A program made the position numbers and the translations under genes. 64,000 bases of DNA from Candidatus Eisenbergiella intestinipullorum (lineage in GTDB: Bacteria; Bacillota; Clostridia; Lachnospirales; Lachnospiraceae), in assembly GCA_019119815.1 (NCBI GenBank), contig DWWH01000025.1, positions 1-64,000 of the forward strand, read 5' to 3'. How positions within the stretch are numbered: the first letter of the stretch is position 1; each line of letters starts with the position of its first letter. The notes beneath the pieces were generated by a model, which had not been told where the DNA came from, did not search any database, and saw only the letters and a program-made list of their open reading frames with translations. Below, in pieces: positions 24,750 to 36,112 of this stretch.

Positions 24750-25838
24750 ATGCCAAAAACCCGGAAGAACGTTATGTGGATCGACTGTGCCAAGTTTCTG
24801 GCCATTCTCGGTGTGCTGGCCGATCACGGAAAGGGGATCCTGTATGAGGGAGAGACGATCCAGTATATCTCCTTCTTTTCCGTTTCCGTTTTTTTCTTCC
24901 TGTCCGGAATGACTTCCTGGTATTCACTGGAAAGAAGAGCGCCGGAGGAAACCTATCTGTGCTGGACGAAACGAAGACTGTGGCGGATCTGCGTCCCTTA
25001 TCTCGCCGCCGTGGCGGTCTGTCAGTTTTTTAAAGGGGGCTTCAGCCTGAGCCTGGGACCTTTCGTGCTGTGGGCTCTGAATTTCAATCTGGAAGGGCAG
25101 TTCTATTTTGTGCTGATCTATCTGCAGCTCATTGCCGCTGCACCGGTCCTGTATCTGTTTACCGTCTTCTGCCGGAGCGGGAGGTTCCGTTTTCTGCGGC
25201 GGCTGGTCTATCTTGCTGCAGCAGGGGGCCTGTCCATCTTCTGTATGAAGCACACCTTTGCACTGCAGACCTACGGCGGGGGAAATTATCTGTTGGGCGG
25301 GACCTTTTTTGCCCTGTTTGTGATGGGGATGATTGCGGCGGACATGCAGATCATGATCCGGGACAGGAGCAGGGCAGTCCTTTCGTCTGGCCTGGCCGCG
25401 CTGCTGTTTGCGGGAATGCTCGCTTTTCTGCTGACGGACAGACTTTCCATGGATGAGGCGCTGTTCGGGTGGGTGCTGCGGGTGAACCCGCCGGGGATCA
25501 CCATAACCCTGTATTCGCTGTCCGTGATCTTTCTTCTCTTTTCCCTGGGAAGCCTGGGAGAGCTGACGGAAAGCCCTGTTGTCCGGAGGATCATGGAAAC
25601 GCTGTCCTGGCTGGGAAGATATACCCTTTATATTTTCCTGTATCACATGCTGATCCTGGAATATCTTCCCATCCTTCTGCCTTTCCTTTCGGAGCAGTCG
25701 CCATTGAAAACGGCGGTGTACCTGGGAGCCATGATCGCCCTTCCCGTCGGAGGGAAGCTGCTCTATGACCGGGTGCGCAGGGCCCTGTTAAAAAAGGCGG
25801 CTGAGGAGAGAAGGAAGGTCAGCCTTCCTTCAGGATGA
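24750..25838 (+). CDS. Acyltransferase 3-family membrane protein
   Basis: The 362-residue protein has about ten hydrophobic spans and the family opening MWIDCAKFLAILGVLADHGKG, with the His of DHGK in the place of the conserved membrane acyltransferase His. These integral membrane enzymes O-acetylate sugars or surface polymers using acyl donors. The acceptor is unknown. AAAGGAG (24733-24739) precedes the ATG by ten bases. The gene has its own promoter and a structured leader. Its last 20 bases overlap the 3' end of the convergent HAD gene. Confidence 0.85.
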   Translation: MPKTRKNVMWIDCAKFLAILGVLADHGKGILYEGETIQYISFFSVSVFFFLSGMTSWYSLERRAPEETYLCWTKRRLWRICVPYLAAVAVCQFFKGGFSLSLGPFVLWALNFNLEGQFYFVLIYLQLIAAAPVLYLFTVFCRSGRFRFLRRLVYLAAAGGLSIFCMKHTFALQTYGGGNYLLGGTFFALFVMGMIAADMQIMIRDRSRAVLSSGLAALLFAGMLAFLLTDRLSMDEALFGWVLRVNPPGITITLYSLSVIFLLFSLGSLGELTESPVVRRIMETLSWLGRYTLYIFLYHMLILEYLPILLPFLSEQSPLKTAVYLGAMIALPVGGKLLYDRVRRALLKKAAEERRKVSLPSG

Positions 25839-26706
25839 GCGCTTCGATGGCGTCAGCCAGACCATCCTGTTCGTTGTCAAAGCGGGTGACATAATCTGCG
25901 GATTCCTTTACCAGGGGATCCGCATTTTTCATGGCGATCCCGCAGCCTGCGGCCTCAAGCATGGAAATGTCGTTGGGAGCGTCGCCTGCCGCGAAGCTGT
26001 TTTTAACCGGGATGCCGAAATAGCGGCAGACCTGCAGGATGGCATTCCCCTTTCCCGCTTTTTTATGGAAAAATTCCAGATACTGGCTGTTGGAAAACTG
26101 AACGGTGATCTCGTCAGGATAAAGCTTTTCCACCTCTTTTTTCAGCTCCTCCAGTTTCCCGTGGTCGGTCAGATGGATCGCGTGCATCTTGTAGGGAGGA
26201 GAGGAAAGAACGGAGATCGGGTCCGGGGACAGGAGCAGCGGAAGGTGGATGCGCCTGCGGTAATAACGCACTTCTTCATCCTCCCGCTCGCAAACGATCT
26301 CGTGCTCCGTATAGGTCTGATAATGAATGCCGAGCCTCCTGGCCGTCTCCGCGATGCCCCGGCAGACAGAAAACGGAACCGGCCAGGAAAGAAGAGGCGT
26401 GCGGGCTGTGCAGTCATAGATCAGACTGCCGTTGTAGGCAATGAGAAGGGTATCCGGATAAAACAGCCCGGCCTCCTTCATCACCTCCAGCATGCTGTCC
26501 AACGGGCGGCCGGAGGTGAGGACCAGCCGGCAGCCTGCAGCAGTCATCCGGTCCAGCGCCCGTTTCGTCCCTTCAGATACGGTGCTGTCATCTTTCAGAA
26601 GCGTTCCGTCCATGTCGCTGAACAGGATTTTGCTTCCTGCCCGGGAAACCTTTTTCCCGGCCCCCGGTTCCGGAAGCAGTCCGTTTTTTTCTGTTTTATT
26701 CACCAT
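25819..26706 (-). CDS. Cof-type HAD-IIB phosphatase
   Basis: The product (295 residues from the ATG at 26706) has a charged N-terminal tail, motif I KILFSDMDGTLLKDD, a C2B cap with LTSGRPLDSMLEV, and motif IV FAAGDAPNDISMLEAAG followed by CGIAMKNADPLVKESADYVT, typical of Cof-like sugar phosphatases. The substrate is unknown. AAAGGAACAGGCC precedes ATG 26706. An ATG at 26736 overlaps another purine-rich site and would add ten residues. It overlaps the end of the upstream PHP gene by 11 bases, so the two are translationally coupled. Confidence 0.87.
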   Translation of the reverse strand: MVNKTEKNGLLPEPGAGKKVSRAGSKILFSDMDGTLLKDDSTVSEGTKRALDRMTAAGCRLVLTSGRPLDSMLEVMKEAGLFYPDTLLIAYNGSLIYDCTARTPLLSWPVPFSVCRGIAETARRLGIHYQTYTEHEIVCEREDEEVRYYRRRIHLPLLLSPDPISVLSSPPYKMHAIHLTDHGKLEELKKEVEKLYPDEITVQFSNSQYLEFFHKKAGKGNAILQVCRYFGIPVKNSFAAGDAPNDISMLEAAGCGIAMKNADPLVKESADYVTRFDNEQDGLADAIEALILKEG

Positions 26707-27586
26707 GGCCTGTTCCTTTCTGCTCCTTTTTTGCATACAACTCTTTCTTTTTATCCTTCAGCCGTTCCCAGATGTCATAAGGGATCACCAGCTTTCCGTG
26801 ATAACCGGTGGCCAGCTCCAGCCCGGGCTTGTTCGCTCCGTGAAAATCGGATCCGCCGCTGATGAGAAGGCCGTTTTTTGCGGCAAGCTGGCGCATCTGC
26901 CGTTCTTCTGCAGCACTGTAGGTGGAGTATACGGCTTCAATCCCCACAAGACCGGCCTCCTTCAGCTGCAGGACGAGTGTCTGCAGCGCATCCCCGCTCA
27001 TGTGGTAGAGAGTGGGATGGGCCAGAACAGGCAGGCCGTTTGCCTGGAGGATCAGATTAACAGCCTGGACGGGAGTGACCTTCTGCCGGGGAACAAAATA
27101 GGGAGAATGATCGCCCACATAGCGGTCAAAGGCCTCCGGCAGGCTTTTGACGTAGCCGTGTTCCAGCAGGTATCTGGCATAATGCGCCCGGGTGATGACG
27201 GCTCCGGGGAACGCTGCGAGCAGCTTTTCATAGGAAATGTCGATTCCTGCTCCGGAGAGATTTTCACACATTTTCCGGTTGCGCCGGATGCGGGAGTCCA
27301 CAAAATCCTGAATGTGTGATTCAAAGACGGGGCTGTGCCAGTCGATGGCAAGCCCCAGGATATGGATGTCCCGGCCTTTGTATTCCGTGGAAAATTCGAT
27401 GCCGGGGATCACTTCGATGCCCCGGCCCCTGGCATGACTGATGGCTTCGTCCAGGCCCGCCGTGGTATCATGGTCCGTCAGGGCGAACGCGGAAAGCCCC
27501 TTCTGAAGGGCGAGATCCACCAGTTCAGAAGGGGTAAGAGTGCCGTCAGATCTGCAGGAATGAACATGTAGATCCGCAGTTTTCAT
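26696..27586 (-). CDS. PHP-domain phosphoesterase
   Basis: The 296-residue protein starts with the PHP metal site KTADLHVHSCRSDGTLTP and has LTDHDT, PGIEFSTEY and LISGGSDFHGANKPG, all metal-binding blocks of the polymerase/histidinol phosphatase family. Close relatives (YciV/RNase AM) act as 3'-5' phosphoesterases on nucleotides or RNA ends. The ATG at 27586 is preceded by CGGAATGGAG (minus strand, 27602-27593) ending six bases before it. It is 17 bases after the ABC-F stop, in one minus-strand run with the HAD gene. Confidence 0.88.
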   Translation of the reverse strand: MKTADLHVHSCRSDGTLTPSELVDLALQKGLSAFALTDHDTTAGLDEAISHARGRGIEVIPGIEFSTEYKGRDIHILGLAIDWHSPVFESHIQDFVDSRIRRNRKMCENLSGAGIDISYEKLLAAFPGAVITRAHYARYLLEHGYVKSLPEAFDRYVGDHSPYFVPRQKVTPVQAVNLILQANGLPVLAHPTLYHMSGDALQTLVLQLKEAGLVGIEAVYSTYSAAEERQMRQLAAKNGLLISGGSDFHGANKPGLELATGYHGKLVIPYDIWERLKDKKKELYAKKEQKGTGHGE

Positions 27587-27603
27587 AAAAATCTCCATTC
27601 CGT

Positions 27604-29241
27604 TTAATTTTCATCATCTTCCCGGTTCGCGGTATATACGGTGCGCTTTCTCGCCATCGCATCGCTTGCCAGGTATTCGTCGTAGGTAGTGATCTTGTCG
27701 ATCAGCGTGCCGTCCGGCAGGATTTCCATGATCCGGTTGGCCGTGGTCTGCACGAACTGATGGTCGCGGCAGGAGAAAAGGGCAACGCCGGGAAACTTGA
27801 TCAGGCCGTTGTTGAGCGCGGTGATAGATTCCATGTCCAGATGGTTGGTGGGCTCGTCCAGCACCAGGCAGTTGGCTCCGGAGATCATCATCTTGGAAAG
27901 GAGGCACCGCACCTTTTCTCCTCCGGAAAGGACGCGGACCTTTTTCACGCCGTCCTCGCCCGCGAACAGCATTCTTCCCAGAAAGCCGCGCACATAGGTG
28001 ATGTCCTTCACCGGAGAATAACCCATCAGCCAGTCCGCGATGGTCAGATCGTTATCGAATTCCTTCGTGCTGTCCTTGGGGAAGTAGGCCTGGGAGGTGG
28101 TCACGCCCCATTTGTAGGTGCCCTCATCCGGCTCCATCTCACCCATGAGAATCTGGAAGAGGGTGGTCTTTGCCAGCTCATTTCCGCCCACAAAGGCGAT
28201 CTTGTCATTGTGACCCATGATGAAGGAGATGTTATTCAGGACCTTTTCTCCGTTAATGGTCTTGGAAATGCCCTCTACGGTAAGGACTTCATTTCCGATC
28301 TCTCTGTCAGGACGGAAATCGATATAAGGGTATTTTCTGCTGGAGGGACGGATCTCGTCCAGCTGGATCTTTTCCAGGGCGCGCTTTCTGGAGGTCGCCT
28401 GCTTGGACTTGGAAGCGTTGGCGGAGAAACGGGAGATGAATTCCTGCAGCTCCTTGATTTTCTCTTCCTTTTTCTTATTGGCTTCCTTCATCTGCTTGAT
28501 GAGCAGCTGGCTGGACTCGTACCAGAAGTCGTAGTTGCCCGCGTAGAGCTGGATCTTTCCGTAGTCGATGTCCGCGATCTGGGTGCAGACCTTGTTCAGA
28601 AAATAACGGTCATGGGATACCACGATCACCGTATTCTCGAAATCGATGAGGAAATCCTCCAGCCAGGCGATGGCGTCCAGATCCAGATGGTTGGTGGGCT
28701 CGTCCAGAAGCAGGATGTCCGGATTGCCGAACAGGGCCTTTGCCAGCAGGACCTTGACCTTCTGACTTCCGTTTAAGTCCTTCATCAGGCTGTAATGATA
28801 CTCCGTATCGATGCCAAGGCCGTTTAAGAGGCTGGCCGCATTGGACTCCGCTTCCCAGCCGTCCATCTCGGCGAATTCCGCTTCCAGCTCGCTGGCACGG
28901 ATGCCGTCCTCGTCGGAAAAGTCCTCTTTGGCATAGATGGCTTCCTTTTCCTTCATGATCTCATAAAGCCTGGCATTTCCCATGATGACAGTATCCAGCA
29001 CCGGGAATTCGTCATATTTGAAATGATCCTGCTCCAGTACGGAAAGACGCTGGCCGGGGGTGATGACCACTTCGCCGCTGGTGGATTCCAGCTGTCCGGA
29101 AAGGATTTTCAAAAAGGTGGATTTTCCCGCGCCGTTTGCGCCGATCAGTCCATAGCAGTTTCCCTCCGTGAACTTGATGTTCACATCCTCAAACAGCGCT
29201 TTTTTTCCCAATCTTAATGTGACATTGATCGCTTGTATCAT
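27604..29241 (-). CDS. ABC-F family ATPase (YkpA/YbiT-like)
   Basis: The 545-residue soluble protein has two ABC ATPase domains and no membrane span. Walker A motifs are GANGAGKST (near residue 38) and GGNELAKTT (near 350, a degenerate loop with Ala-Lys-Thr). Signature motifs are LNGSQKVKVLLAKAL (degenerate) and LSGGEKVRCLLSKMM. Walker B blocks are ILLLDEPTNHLD and CLVLDEPTNHLD. ABC-F proteins bind the ribosome E site and modulate translation. This N-terminus matches the YkpA/YbiT group rather than known drug-resistance types. It heads a minus-strand run with PHP and HAD genes. AAGGAG precedes the ATG. Confidence 0.92.
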   Translation of the reverse strand: MIQAINVTLRLGKKALFEDVNIKFTEGNCYGLIGANGAGKSTFLKILSGQLESTSGEVVITPGQRLSVLEQDHFKYDEFPVLDTVIMGNARLYEIMKEKEAIYAKEDFSDEDGIRASELEAEFAEMDGWEAESNAASLLNGLGIDTEYHYSLMKDLNGSQKVKVLLAKALFGNPDILLLDEPTNHLDLDAIAWLEDFLIDFENTVIVVSHDRYFLNKVCTQIADIDYGKIQLYAGNYDFWYESSQLLIKQMKEANKKKEEKIKELQEFISRFSANASKSKQATSRKRALEKIQLDEIRPSSRKYPYIDFRPDREIGNEVLTVEGISKTINGEKVLNNISFIMGHNDKIAFVGGNELAKTTLFQILMGEMEPDEGTYKWGVTTSQAYFPKDSTKEFDNDLTIADWLMGYSPVKDITYVRGFLGRMLFAGEDGVKKVRVLSGGEKVRCLLSKMMISGANCLVLDEPTNHLDMESITALNNGLIKFPGVALFSCRDHQFVQTTANRIMEILPDGTLIDKITTYDEYLASDAMARKRTVYTANREDDEN

Positions 29242-29297
29242 TCCGACTCCTTATTGAAAAAGCAATAATAAAACCTTCTTGTTTCTGCTGCTCTTCC

Positions 29298-29325
29298 ATT
29301 ATACACAAAACGCCGGATATTTCAA
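29298..29325 (-). promoter_or_regulatory. Promoter of the ABC-F gene run
   Basis: On the minus strand TTGAAA (29325-29320) and TATAAT (29303-29298) are 16 bases apart, about 60 bases upstream of the ABC-F ATG. Confidence 0.7.
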
Positions 29326-29382
29326 TAAAAAAAGTGGATGCGCCCGGATGCCCGGATGCGGCTGCACTCAGGCAACATTGCC

Positions 29383-29411
29383 TTGCTTTTTTCCCGTGGG
29401 AGAGGGATAAT
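29383..29411 (+). promoter_or_regulatory. Promoter of the MBL-fold hydrolase gene
   Basis: TTGCTT (29383-29388) and GATAAT (29406-29411) are 17 bases apart, divergent from the ABC-F promoter. Confidence 0.6.
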
Positions 29412-29475
29412 AAAAATGATTCCGGTCCGGGAAAACGCAGGCCCGGATCTATGACGCTTCGGAATGGAGGTAATT

Positions 29476-30321
29476 ATGAAGATCAAATATCTGGGAACCG
29501 CAGCCTGCGAGGGAGTACCCGCAGCGTTCTGCAAATGTGAGGTCTGCGAAAAGAGCAGAAAGGCCGGGGGCAGGAACATCCGTACGAGGAGTCAGGCGGT
29601 CATAGACGACAGGATCCTTCTGGATCTGAATGCGGATACTTATGTCCACAGTCTGTTTTACGGTCTGAACCTGCCGGACATCCATACCTGTCTCATCACC
29701 CATTCCCATGAGGACCATCTGTATCAGGATGAACTGACCAACAGGCAGGAAGGCTTTGCCCACGGCGTTGACGGACAGCCGCTCCTGGTATATGGAACCT
29801 ATCCGGCCTATGCGAAGGTGGTGGCAACCATCAATAAGGGAACAGGCTATGCGGACCACAATGTGCTGGAGGACCGGGTGGTGCCGGTGCGCGTGAAGGC
29901 CTTTGTCCCCTTTGAGGCGGAGGGGTATCGGATCACCCCTCTGGAAGCGCAGCATGACGCGCTCTGTGAGCCGGTGATCTATCTCATCGAAAAGGATAAA
30001 AAAGCGCTGCTGTATGCCCATGACACGGGACTGTTCCCGGAAAGCACCTGGGAATATCTGGCCGCTCATCCGGTGAAGCTGAATCTGGTGAGCCTGGATG
30101 CCACCCATGCTGTCCAGGCGAGTGAAAGCGGACATATGGGATTTGCGGCCGATGCGAAGATCCGCGACCGGCTGATGAAGGAGGGACTTGCGGATGAAAC
30201 GACCGTGTTTGTGGCCAATCATTTCACCCACAATGCAGGCGTGACCTATGATGAGATGCTGCCCGCAGCAGAAAAGTACGGGTTCCTGGTTTCCTATGAC
30301 GGGATGGAAGTGGAGATATAA
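29476..30321 (+). CDS. MBL-fold metallo-hydrolase (PhnP-like)
   Basis: The 281-residue product has the metallo-beta-lactamase metal motif LITHSHEDH, a Cys-rich N-terminus (CKCEVCEKSRKAGG) like that in PhnP/PqqB-type phosphodiesterases, LLYAHDTGLF, and a late His block (VANHFTHNAG). It probably hydrolyses a phosphodiester. The substrate is unknown. CGGAATGGAG (29460-29469) ends six bases before the ATG at 29476. An ATG at 29464 lies inside that motif. A strong terminator follows, so it is a single-gene unit. Confidence 0.88.
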   Translation: MKIKYLGTAACEGVPAAFCKCEVCEKSRKAGGRNIRTRSQAVIDDRILLDLNADTYVHSLFYGLNLPDIHTCLITHSHEDHLYQDELTNRQEGFAHGVDGQPLLVYGTYPAYAKVVATINKGTGYADHNVLEDRVVPVRVKAFVPFEAEGYRITPLEAQHDALCEPVIYLIEKDKKALLYAHDTGLFPESTWEYLAAHPVKLNLVSLDATHAVQASESGHMGFAADAKIRDRLMKEGLADETTVFVANHFTHNAGVTYDEMLPAAEKYGFLVSYDGMEVEI

Positions 30322-30361
30322 AAAGATTCCATAAGAGGAGCTGTCCCGGAAGGCATGTGAC

Positions 30362-30404
30362 AAAAAGCGCTCTTTCCGCTTTTACGGCGGAAGGGGCGCT
30401 TTTT
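30362..30404 (+). terminator. Strong intrinsic terminator of the MBL-fold gene
   Basis: AAAAAGCGC then CTTTCCGC pair with GCGGAAG then GCGCTTTTT, with one bulge, in a stem of about 16 pairs. The A and T runs on each side could allow action in both directions. Confidence 0.88.
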
Positions 30405-32904
30405 GCCGGGAGAGGCAAAGGGACTGGACGATAGAAAACAGAGAATGGAAAGGCTTCTTCGTGAAATGCTCGGCGTGTCACCCTGGTATGACTGGGCGGA
30501 TGTTCCTGTCAGGAGAAAGGAGCGCTTCTGCCTTCCGGCGGATTACAGAAAGGCGGACTGGCCGGATGTCCCGTACCGGGGGATCTTTCTGAATGATGAG
30601 GAAGAGCTGGAGGCATGGGCCAAAAAGCATACCGGGGACGGAACGATCGGACCGGAGACCTATCGGAGAGTATTCGAGCTGCTCCTGAGACTGAAGGGAA
30701 ATTATATCTGGCCGGCCATGCACGTGAATTATTTCAATGAAAATCCGGAGAACGGAAGGCTTGCGGAGGAAATGGGCGTGGTGGTGGGAACCTCCCACTG
30801 CGATATGCTGCTTCGCAGCAATCAGAATGAATGGCAGCCATGGCTGGAGAAAAAAGGATATACGGATGTCCGGTACGACTATTCCATTCCCGGACAGAAC
30901 AGAGAGAGGATCCGGGAATACTGGAAGGAAAGCGTTGAGATGAACCGTGATTATGAGGTCACTTATACGGTGGGAATGCGCGGCATCCATGATTACGGAT
31001 TCGTGACGAGGGAAATCGATGAGGATCCTGCTCTGTCAGAGGAGGAAAAGCAGGAAAGGAAGATCGGCCTTCTGGAACAGGTGATCCGGGATCAGAGAAA
31101 GCCGATCCGGGAGGTCCTGGGAGAAGAGCGCGCATCCCGCGCGGTTCAGACGTTTATTCCATATAAAGAGGTCCTGGAGCTGTACGATCAGGGGCTGAAG
31201 GTACCGGAGGACATTACCCTGCTCTGGGTGGACGATAATTTCGGATATATGCGCCGCTACCCGGACGAACGGGAACGGGCAAGAAAAGGGGGGAACGGAC
31301 TCTATTATCATGCCTCCTATTGGGCGGCTCCGGGCATGAGCTATCTTTTCTTTAACTCCATCCCGCTGGCCCAGACCGGGAATGAACTGAAAAAATGCTG
31401 GGAATCCGGGATCCGGAGCATCTGAGATCCTTCCGCTTCTTCCAGACCGGATATGGGAATGAAGCGGAGAGAAGGCTGGAGGAGCTGAAGGAACTGGCAG
31501 AAGCAGGAAATGCGATCTGCAACAGCCTCCCCGATCAGGAGAGGGACGCATTCCTGGAGCTGTTTCTGATGAAGCTCCAGGCATCCTGGTATATCAACGC
31601 ATCCTTTTACTATGCGGACAGGAGCTGCCTGGCCTGGGACCGCGGAGCCATGCAGGCTGCGGACGGCTTTCTGGAGGCATCAAGGGAAATGGACCGGAGA
31701 AAAAAGGAGCTGTTGTACTATTACAATGAAGTGATGCAGGCAGGAAAATGGAGCGGCATCCTGACGCCGGAAAGCTTTTCTCCTCCGCCGACCGCACTTT
31801 ATCCCGCTGCGCGTCCCGCCCTGGTCCTGGACGGCCCGGAGCTGGGCGCCGTATGGGAGGAGCTTACGTTCCATGCGCATGGAAGAGAAAGAAAACGGGT
31901 AACGCTGTTTAACCGGGGAAGCGGTGCGGCAGAATTTCAGATCGAGATGCCGGACTGGATGGAAGCGGATGAGACGGAAGGAAGGGTAGAAGGAGATTTG
32001 CCCGGCCGACCGGTATGTGACGTTTTCCCGGCTGGTCATCTATACGGAAAAACGCCGGGAAAATGATCTGGGCCCTGCGGACAGCGCCTTCTTTGACGGA
32101 TCGGAATGGAGAAAGGCGGCGGAAGAGAAGAAAGAGGCGCTTCTGCCATCCTCTGAGGAGGAAACATTCTGGAAAGAGGCCTGCGCAGATCTGTCGGAGG
32201 AGATCCTGCGCCTTCCCATGCTGTATGCAGGACCGGATTTTTGGGAAACGGACAGACTGTATGTGAGAAGCGAAGAAAGACCGGATATTCCCGGAAAGAA
32301 AAAATATGACTTTGTCCCGGGCGGCCCTAAAAATCTGTTCCGGCTTTTTGGCTCCGGACTATTTGAAGAGGAAGGGGGAAAGGTCGCGATAGAAGCGGAA
32401 TATGCGCTGGAAGATTCCCGGAATGCCTGGCTGACCCCTTCCGTTCCGGACGGAAACAGGCGCTGGCGGCACACCCAGGCGGAAACAGACGGAGGAACGG
32501 GACTCGCCATGATCTGCGACTGGGGAACGGATGCGGCGGACGGGCAGAAGGGGGATCCGCGGCATGCGGCAGGGCTGCATTATCGTTTCCGCATCAACGA
32601 AGCGGGGAGCTATACCCTGTGGCTGCTGATGAAATTTGAGGATGCGGACAGTGACTTCTGCAGGATCGGAGTGGATGGCCGGGTATGGGAGAAGGCGCGG
32701 ATGTATGTATCCGGAAACGGCTTCTTCACCTACAGTATGAAGCAGAGATGGCACTGGAGAGCGGTGGGAGAGACGGAAATGACAAAAGGCGTCCATCTGC
32801 TTTCCATCTATGGAACAAAACCCGATCTGCGGATCGACAGGATCTATCTGTCAAAGGGGGAGGCCATAAGACAGAAGAGTGGCGGTTTCCTTCTGGTATT
32901 TTGA
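30403..32904 (+). pseudogene. Decayed GH115 (alpha-glucuronidase family) gene
   Basis: Three overlapping frames together resemble one GH115 xylan alpha-glucuronidase. 30403-31425 has VPYRGIFLNDEEELEAWAKK, NYIWPAMHVNYF and LLWVDDNFGYMRRY. 31395-32066 carries the later helical part (NASFYYADRSCLAW). 32017-32904 carries the C-terminal beta-sandwich. The frame changes near 31420 and again near 32040. After GIRSI the expected conserved region is missing, so a deletion accompanies the first shift. There is no ribosome binding site, and the family N-terminal domain is absent; the frame begins inside a terminator. The gene should be inactive. Family membership is from recalled motifs. Confidence 0.8.
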
Positions 32905-32926
32905 AACGGATCCGTATATAATGAAA

Positions 32927-32990
32927 CCGGCAGGTTCCCTGCCCGGCCGCAGCCTGTGAGGCGGGCCGGAGGCCTGCCGGCTTCAATTTT
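32927..32990 (+). terminator. Nested hairpin before the TraX-like gene
   Basis: CCGGCAGG (32927-32934) pairs with CCTGCCGG (32973-32980), enclosing a CCGGCC/GGCCGG pair, with AATTTT at 32985-32990. TATAAT at 32917-32922 lies just upstream, so this may end read-through from the pseudogene or be a leader structure of the next gene. Confidence 0.5.
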
Positions 32991-33015
32991 ATCCGGAAAC
33001 AGGAGGAAAACGATC

Positions 33016-33771
33016 ATGCTGAAAGAAAAAGAAACTGCGGCGGCCGTAAAGGCTTCCCGCCCGGGCATCAGCCGCGACGCGATCAAATATTTCGCCATAC
33101 TGACCATGCTCATCAACCATGTGGCCAATGCCCTTGTGCCGCCGGAAAGCGTATGGTTTGAGGTGATGCTGGACATCGGCTATTTCACGGCGGTAACGAT
33201 GTGCTTTTTCCTGGTGGAAGGGTATCGCTATACCCATTCCAGAAAAAACTATGCCCTCCGGCTTCTCATTTTTGCCCTGATTTCGCAGGTCCCCTATGTG
33301 ATGGCCCTGCAGTTTGGCATGCTGAACATGCTCTTTACGCTGTTCTTCTGTTTCCTGATCCTGCATGTGCGCCACCGGATCTCCAATGGCTTTGTCCGGA
33401 ATCTGCTGGTGGTTCTGCTGGTCTTTGTCACCCTGTTCTGCGACTGGTCCCTGCTGGCGGGCATCTATACGATCCTGTTCGACCGGGCGGCCGGAGACAG
33501 AAGAAAGCAGGCGGCCTCCTTCGGCATTGCGGCCCTGCTGTTCGGGCTCCTGAACTGGATGTCCTATGCGCTTGAGATGGCGCCCCTTCCGGCGCTGGGG
33601 CATGCGCTTGCCTCCAGCCTCGGAATCGTGGTATCGGGAATTGTGATTCTCTGCTTCTATAATGGGAAAAAAGGAAAGAAGAGCGGCCGGTTTTCCAAAT
33701 GGTTTTTCTATGTCTTTTATCCGGCCCATCTGTTCGTCCTGTGGATGATCCGGCTGGCGGCCGGTCTGTGA
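33016..33771 (+). CDS. TraX-family membrane protein
   Basis: The 251-residue protein has about seven to eight membrane spans. It opens with RDAIKYFAILTMLINHVANA, followed by VEGYRYTHSRKNYALRLL, the pattern of the TraX family. TraX of F plasmid N-acetylates pilin. Chromosomal homologues in Firmicutes are of unknown role, probably membrane acyltransferases. AGGAGG at 33001-33005 region precedes the ATG at 33016. No conjugation genes are nearby. The longer frame from 32956 runs through the hairpin and is rejected. Confidence 0.85.
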   Translation: MLKEKETAAAVKASRPGISRDAIKYFAILTMLINHVANALVPPESVWFEVMLDIGYFTAVTMCFFLVEGYRYTHSRKNYALRLLIFALISQVPYVMALQFGMLNMLFTLFFCFLILHVRHRISNGFVRNLLVVLLVFVTLFCDWSLLAGIYTILFDRAAGDRRKQAASFGIAALLFGLLNWMSYALEMAPLPALGHALASSLGIVVSGIVILCFYNGKKGKKSGRFSKWFFYVFYPAHLFVLWMIRLAAGL

Positions 33772-33933
33772 TGCGGCTGTTTCATTTGAAAATGACGCCG
33801 TGGCCGGAGAGGAGCGTTCCGCTCTGACAGGAGGCGGAAGAACAAAAAAAGTGTAAAATTAAGAAAAAGTGAGATAATAAGAGAAAATCAAAGGAACATT
33901 AAGGAAAAAGACTGCTCTTTCCCGCTAGGGACG

Positions 33934-33962
33934 TTGCATAAAAAGGGGTGAAAACATAATAT
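33934..33962 (+). promoter_or_regulatory. Promoter of groESL
   Basis: TTGCAT (33934-33939) and TAATAT (33957-33962) are 17 bases apart. The predicted start near 33969 places the CIRCE operator right at the beginning of the transcript. The 279-base gap 33772-34050 otherwise shows nothing else I recognise. Confidence 0.65.
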
Positions 33963-33973
33963 ATCTATAGTGT

Positions 33974-34000
33974 TTAGCACTCGACATAAGTGAGTGCTAA
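33974..34000 (+). promoter_or_regulatory. CIRCE operator (HrcA binding site)
   Basis: TTAGCACTC (33974-33982), nine bases, GAGTGCTAA (33992-34000): a perfect match to the consensus inverted repeat bound by the heat-shock repressor HrcA. It predicts HrcA repression of groESL, relieved on heat stress. hrcA itself is not in the window. Confidence 0.98.
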
Positions 34001-34050
34001 CAGCCTAAATATTACTGAATCAAAAAGGATTCATTCAAGGAGGCATATTT

Positions 34051-34338
34051 ATGAAATTAGTACCTTTAGGCGACAGGATTGTATTAAAGCAGCTCGAAGC
34101 GGAAGAGACCACCAAGTCCGGAATCGTTCTTCCCGGACAGAGCAAGGAGAAGCCCCAGCAGGCGGAAGTCATCGCTGTAGGCCCCGGCGGAATGATTGAC
34201 GGCAAGGAAGTCAAGATGGAAGTAAAGGCCGGAGACAAGGTGATTTATTCCAAATATGCGGGAACCGAAGTGAAGCTTGACGACGATCAGGAATACATCA
34301 TCGTAAAGCAGTCCGATGTTCTGGCAGTAATTGAATAA
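34051..34338 (+). CDS. groES: Co-chaperonin GroES
   Basis: The 95-residue 10-kDa chaperonin forms the heptameric lid on GroEL in the cytoplasm. MKLVPLGDRIVLKQLEAEE at the start, the mobile-loop region (TKSGIVLPGQSKEKPQQ) and the DKVIYSKYAGTEVKLDD block are typical. AAGGAGG precedes the ATG. It is the first gene of a CIRCE-controlled two-gene operon, with groEL 61 bases downstream. Confidence 0.98.
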   Translation: MKLVPLGDRIVLKQLEAEETTKSGIVLPGQSKEKPQQAEVIAVGPGGMIDGKEVKMEVKAGDKVIYSKYAGTEVKLDDDQEYIIVKQSDVLAVIE

Positions 34339-34384
34339 GAAAATCAAAAAAAGCGCTTTCGGCGCGGTTTGAAAAACATTTTAA

Positions 34385-36022
<1,638 letters not shown>

Positions 36023-36054
36023 TTCCTTCGCAGGGATAATGATCTGAAGCTGTA

Positions 36055-36095
36055 AGGAAGGCGGCTCCTGTAAAAATACAGGAACCGCCTTTCCT
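36055..36095 (+). terminator. Hairpin terminator after groEL
   Basis: AGGAAGGCGG (36055-36064) pairs with CCGCC(T)TTCCT (36085-36095), continued by TCCTGTA/TACAGGA over an AAAA loop: about 17 pairs with one bulge and one mismatch. The trailing T run is poor. Confidence 0.75.
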
Positions 36096-36112
36096 GTCGT
36101 TAAGGAGGGCGT

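Noticed and set aside
32102..32111. CGGAATGGAG inside the GH115 pseudogene
   Set aside because: It encodes GSEWR in the frame of the decayed gene and no start codon follows at six bases; taken as chance.
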